A stretch of DNA of 64,000 nt from Proales similis (taxonomy: Eukaryota; Rotifera; Eurotatoria; Ploima; Proalidae), in the NCBI GenBank assembly GCA_019059635.1, contig JAGVRJ010000001.1, forward strand, positions 3,286,001 to 3,350,000, in the 5' to 3' direction. Both the position numbers and the translations under genes were made by a program. The notes under the pieces are model-generated. The model was not told the DNA's origin. It searched no databases and was given only the letters and a program-made list of their open reading frames with translations. Below, in pieces: positions 1 through 11,557 of this stretch (position 1 is its first letter; each line of letters starts with the position of its first letter).

Positions 1-2217
1 CGTCACGCCAAGCGATCAAACAGCGAGCCTTGCCGATTGGAGATTTTTATCCGGCGAATTAATCGAGCGCGGCCTAATAAATATAAATGCGAATCTGTAC
101 ATCTCAGCTTCATGCAGAAGAGACGGGTGTTGACGAATCAGCAAGCGTCTAGCGGATTAAGGCGGCAAATGTGGACGCGTCGAACAGGAGGAGGCAAGCG
201 GCCTCATTGGCACCCGATTCATATACAACGCCCATGAATCACGCCGCTCGTTGATGATTTTTGACCGCGGCTTGTTGCTAATAGTTTTGTTGTTGAATAT
301 TGCCAACTAGGAAAGAGGAGAGCTTGGTGGCAAAGATCGATGCCTTTATCGCTCATCTATCGGCACAAACGCTTTGCTTGACAGATAGGCTCGAAAGATA
401 ATCGTGTCACCCAAAACGGCTTAACGAATACACATAATTGAATAAATTTGTTTGATCACTGAGCGGCATCGGGTGAAAATTTGCAAATAACTGATTCGCT
501 CTTACAAGCATCAACAACAAAACAGCCACAACGATAATAACAACCGTCCTCATCGGGGCGAACTCGAAGTGTCGCTCCGATCTTCGTCACACATGAAAAG
601 CTCTGCGATCGGTGCCAGACTGTCGAATGCAAGAGTTGGCTGCGATAAGCCGTTGCGGATCAAACCGCGCCGTTCTGAAGCGGGCAAGAGTGACAGATCC
701 AACACTTCGACCCTGGCACACACACACACTCACACTTGCAGTCAGGAGCTGAAATGAATGAAAGCAGAAGCTGTTCGAACCCTACTGGCTGTGCGGTGTA
801 AAGCAAAAGAACAAAGTAAGAACAAATGGAATAAGGATTGAGAGGCAAGCTGGTCAAGATGGATTGGCTTCTGGGCCAGTGTACTGCTGTCCGAACAAAA
901 AGAAAATCGAACGCTTGACTTTAAGTAGTTTTAACGAATTTGGCCATCTAGTCAGTCGAATTGATAAGCCAAATTGAATTAAGATTAGATCGATTCAAAA
1001 TGCCAACTCTTTGACATTTCCCATGCATCAAGCAGCCAATGCAGTTAGATTGGCCCAAGTGGTTAGAACCAAATTTGACAACCAATTAAAAGAGGCTTTG
1101 GGAGAACGCTTGCACGGACGCACGACATTCCGAAATCTGGCTAATTTCTGACTTGTCGATTTAGGCAGCTAGTAATTGACCAGGCAGCACCTAATAACGA
1201 AAATAGGACAAAAAAAAAGAAGCCGGAGAAAGAGAGAAGAGAGATACGGGACGGGATAGCAAATTGGCGACGCGATCAGAGTCAATTTTAATTGTTTAAT
1301 CAGATTAGCTCAACTGCCCTGATTGACTTGGATGGTTCGTAGCTATCAAATATTGCACCTCACTTGCCCAAAGATGATTGCTTGTATGTAAAATCTGACA
1401 CGGCCAGGCAGCAGATGGCATGCAACAGTCCATCACACACAGGCCTATGAGTTCGGCCCACGGCAGAAGCGAAAAAGATAATCTCCGAGAACAAGAGACA
1501 GAGGCAGAGAGAGAGAGAGGAAGATAGGGAAAAGGAGAGAGAAGGGCTCTAAATGGAATTCGGTCAAATAATTAATCGTCGCACTAAGGCCGCAATCACG
1601 CAAAGCGCATGCGAGAGGCCAAGCAGAAGGGGAACGTACTTTTGCTCGGCAATTGCGCATTTCCGACCGAATGTAGGTGAAATTGCAATGATGCGCTGTT
1701 AAATATGACGAATCAAGTTAGACATGGTATTGATAGTCATGAAAGCGAGAAACGGAGACAGAGCGCTCTCAAGCAGGCGGCCAGCTCATTTCATGGGAGC
1801 GGTTAAAGACGCGCACAATCTCGCGCGCTTTCCCACTTATTCTCTTTCTCTCTGTTCTCTTTCTTTCATTCACAATTGATTCACAGTGTTGCCGGCCCAC
1901 TCACACTGGCATGGCGTGCAAACGTTCTACAGCTCTCGTCTAATTGATGCCTCTTGCGTTTTAGATTTATTTCCAATACATATTATTATATTTTTTAATT
2001 TATTGTTAAATATTACTTTCGCACTCAAACGTACACATATTCATAAAAACGCCAAAAGCAGACAAAAAAACACAATTACATCGGAAGGAGAAACAAAGCA
2101 GCGAGCGAGCATCTAAAGGCCAAGTTTGAGCATCACAAGATTAAACTTCGATCGTCACACACAATTGGTTACGAACGAAGTATTAAGCTTAGAGATAATC
2201 TCGACACAAAAAAAGGA
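1..2217. other. Non-coding upstream region of UNR
   Basis: I see no convincing coding exon here. Short open frames on both strands lack protein-like composition and intron-compatible extensions. The stretch holds simple repeats: a CA run near 716-735, a GA run near 1508-1521 and a TC-rich block near 1840-1870. It probably contains the promoter and 5'UTR of the UNR gene starting at 2218, but no core promoter element stands out. Confidence 0.5.
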
Positions 2218-5200
2218 ATGACAAGCAGCAAAATGGAGTTACCATTTCTCAAGGTAGATTTCTCTCTCTATCTCTGGCTCTTGGTCAGTTTTGGCCTAAC
2301 TCGGCACACTCTTAGAAACTCATCAACGGAGAGCACCAACGCAACGAGAACGAACCTCAATTCAGTCAGAATGGCAATATTCTCCATCACTTGGGCACTT
2401 TTCAAAACTCATCATCTCAGCCCCTTCAACAGCTTCAGCAATCGGAGTCAGTCGCACGCCCTTCTCGACAGCAAACGGGCGCCAGTTCATTCTCGGCCAG
2501 CAATCGCTACGTCGGAGTTGTGGAGCGCGTGAGCGGCTCGTTTGGAATGCTAAAGTGTTTGCATCGAAATGTCAGCCTCGTGTTTCAAACATCCCAGACA
2601 GAAGGCGAGCAGCAGTTCAAGGAGAACGAACTTGTCGAGTACGACGAGTATCACGACAGAGCAAACGGAAGCCGAGTGGCTTTGAATGTGACCAAGCGAA
2701 GCGAGTCGGTGGCAAAATCGTCAGCGGCGGCGGCCAGCTCCCTGGACTCGTCGATGGGCTTCAACGCGATCAGGGATATGCTAGTGACCAAGAACCAAGA
2801 ATCAATGTCAAACAGAGAATTGCAACAGAGACAGCAGCTCTTGAACGAAAAAGCTCACCTTCAACAGCAGCAGCATCAGCAGCAACAAAGCATGAACTAC
2901 GAATACTTGCTTAATGGCCTTAAGATGTTGAACATGCAGCACGCCCAGTTGTCAAGCCCGATGGTGCCGAGCTCGCAAGCAGCAGCAGCAGCAGGACAAT
3001 TACCTCAAGGACAGATGAACGTCGGCAATAGAAGTAGTCAGCAGCCGTCTCAGAAATCAGCCCAAACGCCGGTGATCGAGGGAATGATCGCAATGCTTGC
3101 CATGAATGTTCCGGTTGCGTTCGCAGGCCAGTCGGTCAGCTTGGAGGGCAAGATCACGTTCCAGCAGAACGAGGAGATATTCTTCATTCCATACTCTGCC
3201 AGCGATGTGGTCGGCTCGCTCGAACTCAAACTGGGCGACCGAGTCCGCTTCACGATCGGAGTACAAAACTCACCTAATTCGAACATTCCGCTCGGCTCCT
3301 ATTGTGCCCGCCGCGTAGAATTGGCCAACACAAGCGGCAACGAGCCGCAGCCAATCTTCAGAGGAATAATAAGCAATTTGAAAGACACGTTTGGCAAGAT
3401 TGAGAGAGAGGACGCTTACAAGGAGACGTTTTTCCACGTCTCCGACTACCAGGGTCCAATGAACGAGCTGCGCGTCGGCCTCAATGTCGAATTCAACATT
3501 CAAAGCAAATTTGGCAAAGAAATAGCCAACAACATTCGCAAATTGACGGACGGCTCGGTCTCGTTCGAGGAGCTCAGCCCAAACGTTTACGTCGGCCGCA
3601 TATATCAGGTGGGACCCGGGCCGGTCGGTCGATTGATCTACGAGCAGTCGAGCGGCAATTTGGCTCAATTGAATTTTTATGAACACGACCGAGTGAGTCG
3701 GCACACTCTGCTCGAGGGCGACTTTGTTCACTTTCGAATAGTCAAAGACAAGCGGCGAGTCTATGATCAGCGTGCAACTCAAGTCACTCTGATCGAAGAG
3801 CACAGCTTGGAAGCGAACAGCGCCAACACAAAGGAGACGCGTGAGCGCGGCGTTCTCGTCGAGCTCAGCGAGAAATTTGGCAAAAAATACTCATTCGGCG
3901 TAATTAAGTATCTGAGTCGTGACGAGATGATCTGCTTTCACACAAACGAGCTAATCTCATACGGCAAGTTTCTCACCGACTCAGATGGTCTGAAGCTGAA
4001 AATTGAAGAGCCAGAGGTCAAGTCAGGCGATCTGCTTGAGTTCACTGCGGTCAGATGTCAGTCGGACAATCTCATGTTCAAAACGGGCTGGCAGGCTATC
4101 AGAGTATGTAAATCGAGCCAGCAAGAGGAAAGCGTTGCACCCGCAGAAACGAACGAGAGCCAATCTGGCCTGGTCGAAGAAGACGCCACTGAGCAGAGTC
4201 CGGTTGGTAGAATTCGAACCGACTCGTCGTCTGAATTGATCACTTACGAATACGCGGGCGACAACGAGACCGTCAATCAGTTCTTTGTGGGCGACAAAGT
4301 GCAGTTCACTCTGACTTCGGGTAAAGGCAGTGAGAAGAGAGCGGCCGGCCTGAAACTGCTGGAGAGCCGAAAGGTCAAAGGCGTGATTACGATGTTAAAG
4401 GAGAATTATGGCTTCATTGAGCTGAGTGTGTTCAATGAGCCTTTCAGTGTTCATTCGATTATGCCGCGTGACATATTCTTTCATTTCAGCACGCTGAAGA
4501 CCACCTCGACGGAACTAGAAATCGGCGACGAAGTTGAGTTTAAAATCGGCCGAAAGAGCAAGAACAAGTTGGCGGCCGAAGGTGTCACCAAGCTGGCGGA
4601 CGCATCGATTTTACCGCAAAAGAACGTTTCGAGTCAAACGTTCAAAGGAAAAATTGTGCAAGCACTTCGATCGCATTCGAATAGCACCAGCTCGTCTACA
4701 AATGCCAAAACTCAAGAACAAGCGGACGACGCCTACTTTGGAAAGATAAAGCTCAACAGCAGCAGCAGCAGCAGCAGCGATGCAGAACAGCAGCAGTCGC
4801 AGTCGGTCCTAAGCTTTGGCTTGTTCAGTTTGACTGATCGAAAGGTGTTCTTGCAGATCGGCGACTCAGTTAGCTTCAGCACCGTGCAGCACTCGGGCGT
4901 TACATACGCAGTCAACGTGCAGTCGATAAGCGTCGAAGAGAAAAGCAAAACCAAGAAAGGAAAAGTAGAAAGTGTCAAAGGCCACTGCGGCTCAATCGAG
5001 TACACGGCGAGTGCAAACGAGACGAAGAAAATCTTTTTCCACGTCAGCGACATAGTCGAGTACAACAAGACGAGCACAAGCTCCGGAACAGCAATAAGCG
5101 TCAAGCCCGGCGACGAGGTCGAGTTCAATGTGTCTCACAATCCTCGCACGGGCAAGTTCTCGGCCACCAAAATCAAGTGCTTTCCATGCACTCAGGCTGC

Positions 5201-5498
5201 CCAGGCGAGCTCAAGCGAACGAGACGAAGCCAAGCGGCCTGAGCGACTCAACACGAAGCTCAAAGTACCCAACATTGACAACAAGAGCGGCAAGCAGCTC
5301 GTTCTCGTCAGGCAGCCGTTCAATCCCGATGGTAAAGCCAAGTCTTTTAGTAGAGAGCTGAAGAGGCGAGCGCCCGGCTCGCTCGAAGCCAGTGATGAGT
5401 CGTCTGCTTCATCCTCCTCACCAGTCTCGAGCAGCGAACAGAAGCAGTCAATGTCCATAATCGATCTTTTGATTGAATCTGAAAGCAGCAAGCAGTGA
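2218..5498 (+). CDS. CSDE1: UNR/CSDE1 cold-shock-domain RNA-binding protein
   Basis: Cytoplasmic single-stranded-RNA-binding regulator of mRNA translation and stability. The start is the ATG at 2218 (a second in-frame ATG is at 2233). A 62-nt intron (2254-2315, GTAGAT...CTTAG) is removed in phase 0 and the second exon runs open to 5498, giving about 1,072 residues. That is longer than human CSDE1 (about 800) and near fly UNR. Repeated cold-shock domains show RNP-like cores such as SFGMLKC, FGKIERED with FFHVSDY, YSFGVIKYL, NYGFIEL with IFFHFSTL, and CGSIEY with IFFHVSDI, alternating with divergent copies as in the family. The C terminus carries a SUZ-C-like motif (PFNPDGKAKSF). Lineage-specific additions are Q-rich tracts near residues 140-200 and a Ser run encoded by AGC repeats at about 4757-4780. 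Confidence 0.93.
4757..4800 (+). repeat. AGC/CAG triplet repeat inside UNR
   Basis: Consecutive AGC codons followed by CAG codons encode a Ser run and a Gln run between two cold-shock domains. It is an ordinary coding microsatellite and likely length-variable. Confidence 0.8.
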
Positions 5499-6722
5499 GC
5501 TCTTCAATTCATCTATCTTAATCTACCTTGCACATATTCTATCGCTCAACTCACATAAACAACAACACAACAACAACAACGACCAACGACCACAGCATGG
5601 CACTCGTTTGCTTTTTAAAGTTTGATATCAAATCTCCACCGCACTCACGTTCGTTCAAGCATCTCTGAGCTCTCAATACTGGCACATATCCTGCTCCCTC
5701 TGGGGCCAATCAAAAGTCTAAGAGAGAGACGAAGTGTGCTGCCGGAGAACGTTCACGTGTTTATTTGATTCTGAGCCAAACTATTGAGTCAAGCCATTTC
5801 CATTTATTTTGATCATTGCAAATACTTTGTTTGCCTCTCATTCTGCCTGTACATTCTTTGGATAAGACGAAGACGAAAGGATGGCCAAGCATTGAAGGAG
5901 GAGAATCACACGTCGTCTTTTCTGCTTGCCACATCTCTCTCTAGTTGTGTCTTGACTTTATTTTCTAAAAAAAAACTGCAAAAACAAAACAAAACAGACA
6001 AGGCAACTTGAAGAAGAAAAAACAAACAAATTTATCAAAACAGTCGAAAAAGAGAAAAAAAAACGATGAAGAATAAATCGTCCGATTAAACAACCAGCAT
6101 CAGCCTACTGAGTGAGTCGAGATGATCAAGAAGAAAAAAAAAGCCAAACAAATCGACTCACCAGCCAATCGTGTACAAAACCACAACCCAACTAGTTCTA
6201 GTTCGATGAGATTTCAAGTACAAAAAAGAACCAAGAATTTTAAGTTCACACAAAGCCGCAAAAAAGGTTTCCATTTTCCGACCGAATATCGCCCGAATTT
6301 ATCTGAAGCGAGCCAGGTGAATGCATCTCAGCTTTTGCTCGCTTTCCACTCGCCATTCTTAATCTCCTCGTTCAGCATCTTTCTTATTTGCTTCCTCCTT
6401 GCACCACTTACTTTCTGTCTGCTCTCTCTGTTTCCTTTCCTTTTTTCTTTTTGCTCGCTTCAGCATGTCTACGCCTCTCTATTATCCAGTCTTCTGCCCG
6501 AATCTTTATCTCACCCTAACTTATCTGCTTATTAGTTTAATAAACTTGTAAAAAAACCTGCACCCAGCTCGCCAGCGTTCAGCACCACATCACTGATTCC
6601 TTGATTGCTCAGCCCAGGAGTGACTGCCTCGAGCCGAACTTACTCACTTTTCATATCTTTTTGAAATCACATTCCGACTCGACTAACTAGACCGGTTAGT
6701 TTGCAGCGTTGTTGAACTAAAG
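5499..6722 (+). other. UNR 3'UTR and UNR-PSMA4 spacer
   Basis: This 1.2-kb stretch follows the UNR stop codon. It is purine- and pyrimidine-biased and has an AATAAA at 6539-6544, a plausible poly(A) signal giving UNR a 3'UTR of about 1 kb. An open frame at 6122-6535 is Lys-rich and then Phe/Leu-rich low complexity, and I do not consider it a gene. Confidence 0.5.
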
Positions 6723-7713
6723 ATGGTAAATTAGCTCAGCTTCCACTTCGACTTGTTGAACTTGCTGTCTGAATTGTTTGAAATGACCAGTCACGCAGAT
6801 ACGATACCCGAACGACCATATTCTCGCCCGAAGGTCGACTCTATCAAGTCGAGTATGCACTGGAGGCCATTTCACATGCCGGCACTAGCTTGGGAATATC
6901 GGCCGAAGACGGAATTGTGCTTGCTGCCGAGAAGCGAAACACAAACAAGCTTCTGGACGAAGTGAGCTATTCGGAGAAAATCTACAAACTAAACGAGTAA
7001 GTGGCCTTGGTTGCTTGTGTCGTCTTAGTAAGCGAATTGCATTTGCGCGTTTCCAAGGGACATTTGCTGTGCTGTGTCTGGAATTACCTCAGACGCCAAC
7101 ATTCTGATCTCAGAGCTGAGACTGATCGCCCAACGCTACGCCCTTCAATACCAGGAGCCCATTCCGTGCGAGAACATGGTCGCTCAACTGTGCAATATCA
7201 AACAGGCCTACACACAGTACGGTGGCAAGCGACCGTTCGGAGTGTCGCTTCTATACATGGGCTGGGACAAGCACTACGGCTTCCAGCTCTATCAGAGCGA
7301 CCCGTCCGGAAACTACGGCGGCTGGAAGGCGACTTGCATCGGCAACAACAATCAGACCGCCATCTCAATTCTCAAGCAAGAGTACAAAATCGGCCAGACC
7401 AAGCTCAACGATGCTCTCAAGTTGGCTGTGAAAATATTCAGCAAAACACTCGACACCAACAAGCTGACGCCCGAGAAGCGTAAGTCCATTTCTCTTTGTC
7501 TCACATAATCTTCTCTAATGTTCGGCTGTTTTCTGATCTGATGTTTTTTTTTTCATAGTCGAAATCGCCACGTTGATTAGGGAAGACGGAAAGACAAAAA
7601 TCAGAATACTGAGCGAGAAAGAGCTGAGCACATTGATCAAGGAGTTTGAAGACGAACAAGCCAAGCTTGAGGCGGAGAAACAGGCGAAGGAGAAGGCCGC
7701 CCAGGCTAAATAA
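6723..7713 (+). CDS. PSMA4: 20S proteasome subunit alpha type-4
   Basis: Alpha-ring subunit (alpha3 position) of the 20S proteasome core. Four exons are inferred. The first contributes only the ATG (6723-6725), followed by a GTAAAT donor and a 65-nt intron. Exon 2 (6791-6996) opens [19 protein letters not shown], the alpha-subunit N-terminal signature, and continues QVEYALEAI. Exon 3 (7058-7479) carries the family-typical [26 protein letters not shown] and [16 protein letters not shown]. Exon 4 (7559-7713) ends in the charged E/K-rich tail seen in PSMA4. Introns are 61 and 79 nt. Length (about 261 aa) matches the family. Every junction keeps frame, so I regard the single-codon first exon as real rather than an annotation artefact. 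A poly(A) signal follows at 7806. Confidence 0.96.
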
Positions 7714-7805
7714 GTTGCCTATTCCAAACTCCATCCCCACATGTGCTAAACAATTTTAAATTATGTATTGAATATTCTGTAACGACGTCGCATGTTAAAC
7801 ACGCG

Positions 7806-7811
7806 AATAAA
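7806..7811 (+). promoter_or_regulatory. PSMA4 poly(A) signal AATAAA
   Basis: A canonical hexamer lies 93 nt after the PSMA4 stop codon, on the coding strand. Confidence 0.6.
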
Positions 7812-7911
7812 ATCGAACTCAAACAAACAGAACAACAAAGCAGCAATCAGAGAGTGAGAGACGAAAGCTTTCGAATAAAAACGACCTACTCATTCAAAAG
7901 GTTTTCACTCT

Positions 7912-8592
7912 TTACTTGGACGCATTGCACACAACACATCTGGAGAGGCGAGCCCTTGCTCTGGCGAGCATTTCACGCAGTTGCCTCTTTCGCCTCTGAT
8001 TCGAATCGACGCCCTCGTGCGTCTCAATTGGGCCCTTTTTGTGCCCGCTTCTGCCTTTTGAATTCGCCAGTTGGGCAGTCAGCAACGAATTTGACATGAG
8101 ACACCAATGCGCTAACGCGTCTCCAATCGCCGCCTTTACGAGCCATTCGGCCAACGTATATAGGATTTGCTCATCTCTCCAGCTGGCATTTTTGCCTTCC
8201 TCTTGATTCGATCTGCTCGCCGATTCCTTTTTACAGTCGATTCTCAGCCGCTGCTCTCCTTCCAGTCGATCGAGATCTTCAAGCGCCCATAAACTCGCTT
8301 GCTCTGCTTTCAGAGCCATTGGCGGCTCAATGTGTCCCTGGGTCCTGGTCGATCGTTTTGGCGATTGCTCAGAATGATTGCCAGAGCAGTCGATTTTGTT
8401 TTTGTTTGCGATGCGAGTTGAAACCAATCGAATCGACCGGCTTTTCTTGGTCAAATTCGATTTGTTTACGCAGGTCACAGGCACTCGGTCAAATTTGACA
8501 CAAGTTGCGTTTTTGTCCAGTTTGGGAACCACACGCTCGTTTAAATAAACGTTCAGGGCTTTTTTTCGGTTGGTCGAGTCCAAGCGGCTCAT
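7912..8592 (-). CDS. Unidentified basic protein, divergent from RMI1
   Basis: An open frame of 226 codons starting at an ATG (MSRLDSTNRKKALNVYL). I do not recognise a family. The product is rich in Lys and Arg, with a possible amphipathic helical segment near residues 140-175 and a basic C-terminal stretch (RRKRQLREMLARARARL). Codon choice resembles neighbouring genes. A second frame (8489-8746) overlaps its start and is preceded by an acceptor-like TTGCAG near 8716-8721 on this strand, so an upstream exon may exist. Its ATG is 215 bp from the RMI1 ATG on the opposite strand, suggesting a shared promoter. It could still be a chance open frame. Confidence 0.45.
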   Translation of the reverse strand: MSRLDSTNRKKALNVYLNERVVPKLDKNATCVKFDRVPVTCVNKSNLTKKSRSIRLVSTRIANKNKIDCSGNHSEQSPKRSTRTQGHIEPPMALKAEQASLWALEDLDRLEGEQRLRIDCKKESASRSNQEEGKNASWRDEQILYTLAEWLVKAAIGDALAHWCLMSNSLLTAQLANSKGRSGHKKGPIETHEGVDSNQRRKRQLREMLARARARLSRCVVCNASK

Positions 8593-8807
8593 TTCGCTCG
8601 TTGATATGGTTCAGCTCGGACTTCATTTGGCGCTTTGATGGGCGCTTTTGAATCAAAAATGGACGGAGAGCGTCTCGTAGATACACATCGTAGCAATCAG
8701 TGCAGCCAACTCGCACTATTTCTGCAATCGGACAAATTATGCTCAATGATGAAGCTTTTTTCTCCTAGGTCTATTTGAACAATTCAATTGACGAGCCCGA
8801 CACAATC

Positions 8808-10004
8808 ATGCAAAATGACGCTCAAATTGAACAAATCACCAACCATTGCCACAAGCAGTTTTTGAAACGGTTCTCGCTTAACATCCCAAACGACTGGCTG
8901 TCGCAGTGCGTCTCATTTTTGATCGAAAATTTTCCGGTAATTCTCCATTCTACTCGCTTGGTTGTAAACTCAAAGCAAGAAATAATTTCTGGCAGAGGCA
9001 GCAGCCGAGCGACTACGAGCAGCACGTACTCCAGCAGCTGATTGACTTTGATCTCACTGAGATAAACACCAAATGCATTCCTTCGAGTGTCTTGAAGGCC
9101 GGCGGTTCCGGCATCCTCTCTGGTTCCTATTTCATGCAGGTCAAATATTGTATTGATGCGAGCCAGTCGCTCTACACTCAAATTCAAAAGCTGACCGGCA
9201 CAGTGAACGAGAATGCGTTCGTGGACGCCGACAATGTGCCCACATCGGCCACTCAGGTACCGTTGCGGATTTCCCAAATCGCTCGATGTCATTCTCGCAA
9301 ATTGGCTTAAGTACCAGCAAAGATACAACAGCAGCAGCAGCAAGGCCAAGCAAATGATCGTTTGCCTCACTGACGGCACTGACGAGCTGAAAGCGTTTGA
9401 GGCCGAGCCGATCGCAGCTTTGAGACAAGAGCCGCTGCCTGGCACAAAGATCCAGCTTAACGGACCAGTGAACTATTCGGACGGAGTTCTCTTCGTCCGC
9501 TCAAATAACGTGACCGTGCTCGGCGGACAGGTCGAAGATTACACCTGCACGCAGAGATTGGTGCAAATACTCGAACAGGAGCTGTAAGTGTTAGAATTGA
9601 CGCTTTAGGAAAATTGTGCACAATTCGCTGAATAAAACGACAGCAAGCAGAAAATAAACAGCCGCGAGAGTGTGACCAGCCGAGAAAGGAGTCAAAGTTT
9701 CAATCCACTGAGCCAGAAAGGTTCGACTAATGCGCCAATCATTAAGAGAGAGCCGGAACGAAACAGTTCAAGACCGTTGAGCAACTTGAAAGCCGCCGCT
9801 CCGTCTAGCGACGATGAAGACGAATTTTTGCTTATGAACGTCAATTTGGACCAGTTCGAAAGCAAATCAATTTTGAAAAGCGAAAAGTCATGCTCGATAA
9901 AGCGTCTTCCCTCCAGCGACGTAATCACTCACCTCGCTCCAGCGGCCACCAACTACACAGCCGCGACCAGTTCAAAATTGGCGACCAAAAAAACTCGAAT
10001 TTAG
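8808..10004 (+). CDS. RMI1: RecQ-mediated genome instability protein 1
   Basis: OB-fold scaffold of the BLM-TOP3A-RMI dissolvasome, which resolves double Holliday junctions. Four exons: 8808-8936, 8996-9256, 9312-9583 and 9644-10004, with introns of 59, 55 and 60 nt. The N-terminal DUF1767-like helices match (NIPNDWLSQCVSFL). The OB fold shows SGILSGSYFMQVKYCID, ASQSLYTQIQKLTG, then MIVCLTDG, LPGTKIQLNGPV and GVLFVRSNNVTVLGGQVED, which align closely with human RMI1. The product is about 341 aa against 625 in human. After the first OB fold there is only a short Ser- and acidic-rich tail, and I see no C-terminal RMI2-binding OB fold. That domain is often missing in invertebrates. A C/T tract plus TAG near 8757-8769 precedes the ATG and may be a 5' acceptor. 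Confidence 0.9.
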
Positions 10005-10176
10005 CAACAGTGGATGGCGGCAGCAAGGTTAACAAGACCGTCCATGTGATATATATCGAAAAATAACTCTAAATTAAGAATGAGTCGATCCATTTCAGAA
10101 TGGTGTATTTATTTTTTCATAATTTAAGATCAATTTTAAAACTTTTGACACAAAAGAACGAGGCTAAGAATGAAAG

Positions 10177-10182
10177 AATAAA
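10177..10182 (+). promoter_or_regulatory. RMI1 poly(A) signal AATAAA
   Basis: The hexamer lies 172 nt after the RMI1 stop, just before the convergent GM2A-like gene ends. Confidence 0.5.
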
Positions 10183-10250
10183 GTAAGAAGGGACAACGTT
10201 CATGAATAGTGAATAGTAGTCATTCATGAATAGGAGGCTTTCATGCGAGT

Positions 10251-10934
10251 TTATTTAGGCTTGACAGTGAAGAGCAGCTTGAGGCAGAGAAGTTGACCCT
10301 TAGGATCGCTCGCTTTCACGGTCACATCAAAATCGCCTGAGCCGATCCATTGAATCGGAGTTGTGCTAGCATCGGGCAGATCAAAGTCCGAATTGATGTC
10401 CAACGAGCGAATCGGAATGTTGAACGGACAGGTGCAAGCAATGCCGTTGTCGATCAAGTTTTGCGGACAGTTATTCTCGTCGACGCTCAACAAGCTCTTC
10501 AAAAGGGTGCAGAGATCTGTTTCAAGAAGGCGTTTTAAATTTGGATCGGTCGCATGGTTCGCTGGCTGATCGCTTGACTTTACCTTTGTAGACACAGGAG
10601 CCGACATATTGGCCGTTGACCAAAACGCATCGAACAGGCAATGAGAGGCCGCTGATTGTTCGCACGATGTTTATGTCAGCTTGGACAACTCCGCTGATGG
10701 CGCGTCGATTGGATCCTTTGAGAATAAGATTGGCGATGCCAGGATGTCTAATCGGCTGAAGGCGCGATTAAATGAAAATCAAATTGCAATTGCTCGATTG
10801 GTTCTTGTTACCATGGGCGTGACGTCCAAATCGACAATGTCGAGCCAAGAGGCACCACACAGCGACCAGCCAAGTTTTGTATACTCGGCACAAGCGGCGC
10901 CGAGCAAGGCAGCGAACAAAAGTATTTTGTACAT
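10251..10934 (-). CDS. GM2-activator-like ML-domain lipid-binding protein
   Basis: Small secreted or lysosomal lipid carrier of the MD-2-related (ML) superfamily. Three exons: 10812-10934, 10584-10755 and 10251-10516, joined in frame across 56- and 67-nt introns, for about 186 residues. The first exon encodes a signal peptide (MYKILLFAALLGAACA). The mature part has ML-style Cys pairs (LCGASW, LPVRCVLVNG, SCVYK, IACTCPFNIPI) and ends with a beta-hairpin and LCLKLLFTV, resembling the GM2A C-terminal strand order (WL.TG.Y...GK.LGCIK). By that resemblance it is closer to GM2A than NPC2, but this is by eye. The stop codon overlaps an AATAAA on the minus strand (10250-10255). Confidence 0.8.
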
Positions 10935-11557
10935 TTTCTCTTCTTTCTCAACTTCAAGTTTGATTCTGTCAAGCCAGCGTTCGGAAGCCAATTTAAATAG
11001 CAAACTCATACTGCGCTCGTGGGAAACAGAACCTGTTCGACTTTGATCAAAAACAAGTCAAATCGATTGTGAATCAAGTTGGATAGAAGCGGAGAAGAAG
11101 AAAAGGGGGGAGTCGATCTAATCGAACTCAATGCACACCCAATGTAATCAAGAGTTTGCAAATTCTATTTTTAAACACAGCGATTAGACGCGGTCGACCA
11201 AAGACTCGAACTGGCTGAGAAAGTCTCATTTGCTTTACAAGGACATTACGAGGCATTTGGCCGCTAGTTTCTATTCTTGGCCTATTTCATGTTCGCTCGT
11301 GCCGCGTGCGCAAAGCAGACAAGCCTGGCCGCAGCTCTCGTCCTTTTGACAGGTCCTAGCGCCCATTTGACGGTCGGAGAATTCAAGTCTCGCTTCTATA
11401 AATATCGTCCGCCTTATGACATGAGCTATCATATGACTCAGTTAAGCGCATCCGATTATCATCACGTGAATCTTATTTTCCATGGCAATTAGACTCTTTG
11501 ACATATAAAAAGCTCGGCAACAAATCGTTTGGGCCTAATTAGAAAAAAATCAAAATC
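10935..11557. other. Divergent promoter region between GM2A-like gene and legumain
   Basis: About 620 bp separate two start codons pointing outward. I see no coding exon that splices cleanly, and nothing else that can be named. Confidence 0.5.

Noticed and set aside
6122-6535. 137-codon open frame after UNR
   Set aside because: Low-complexity Lys- then Phe/Leu/Ser-rich composition in pyrimidine-rich DNA, ending next to an AATAAA. It is better explained as UNR 3'UTR.
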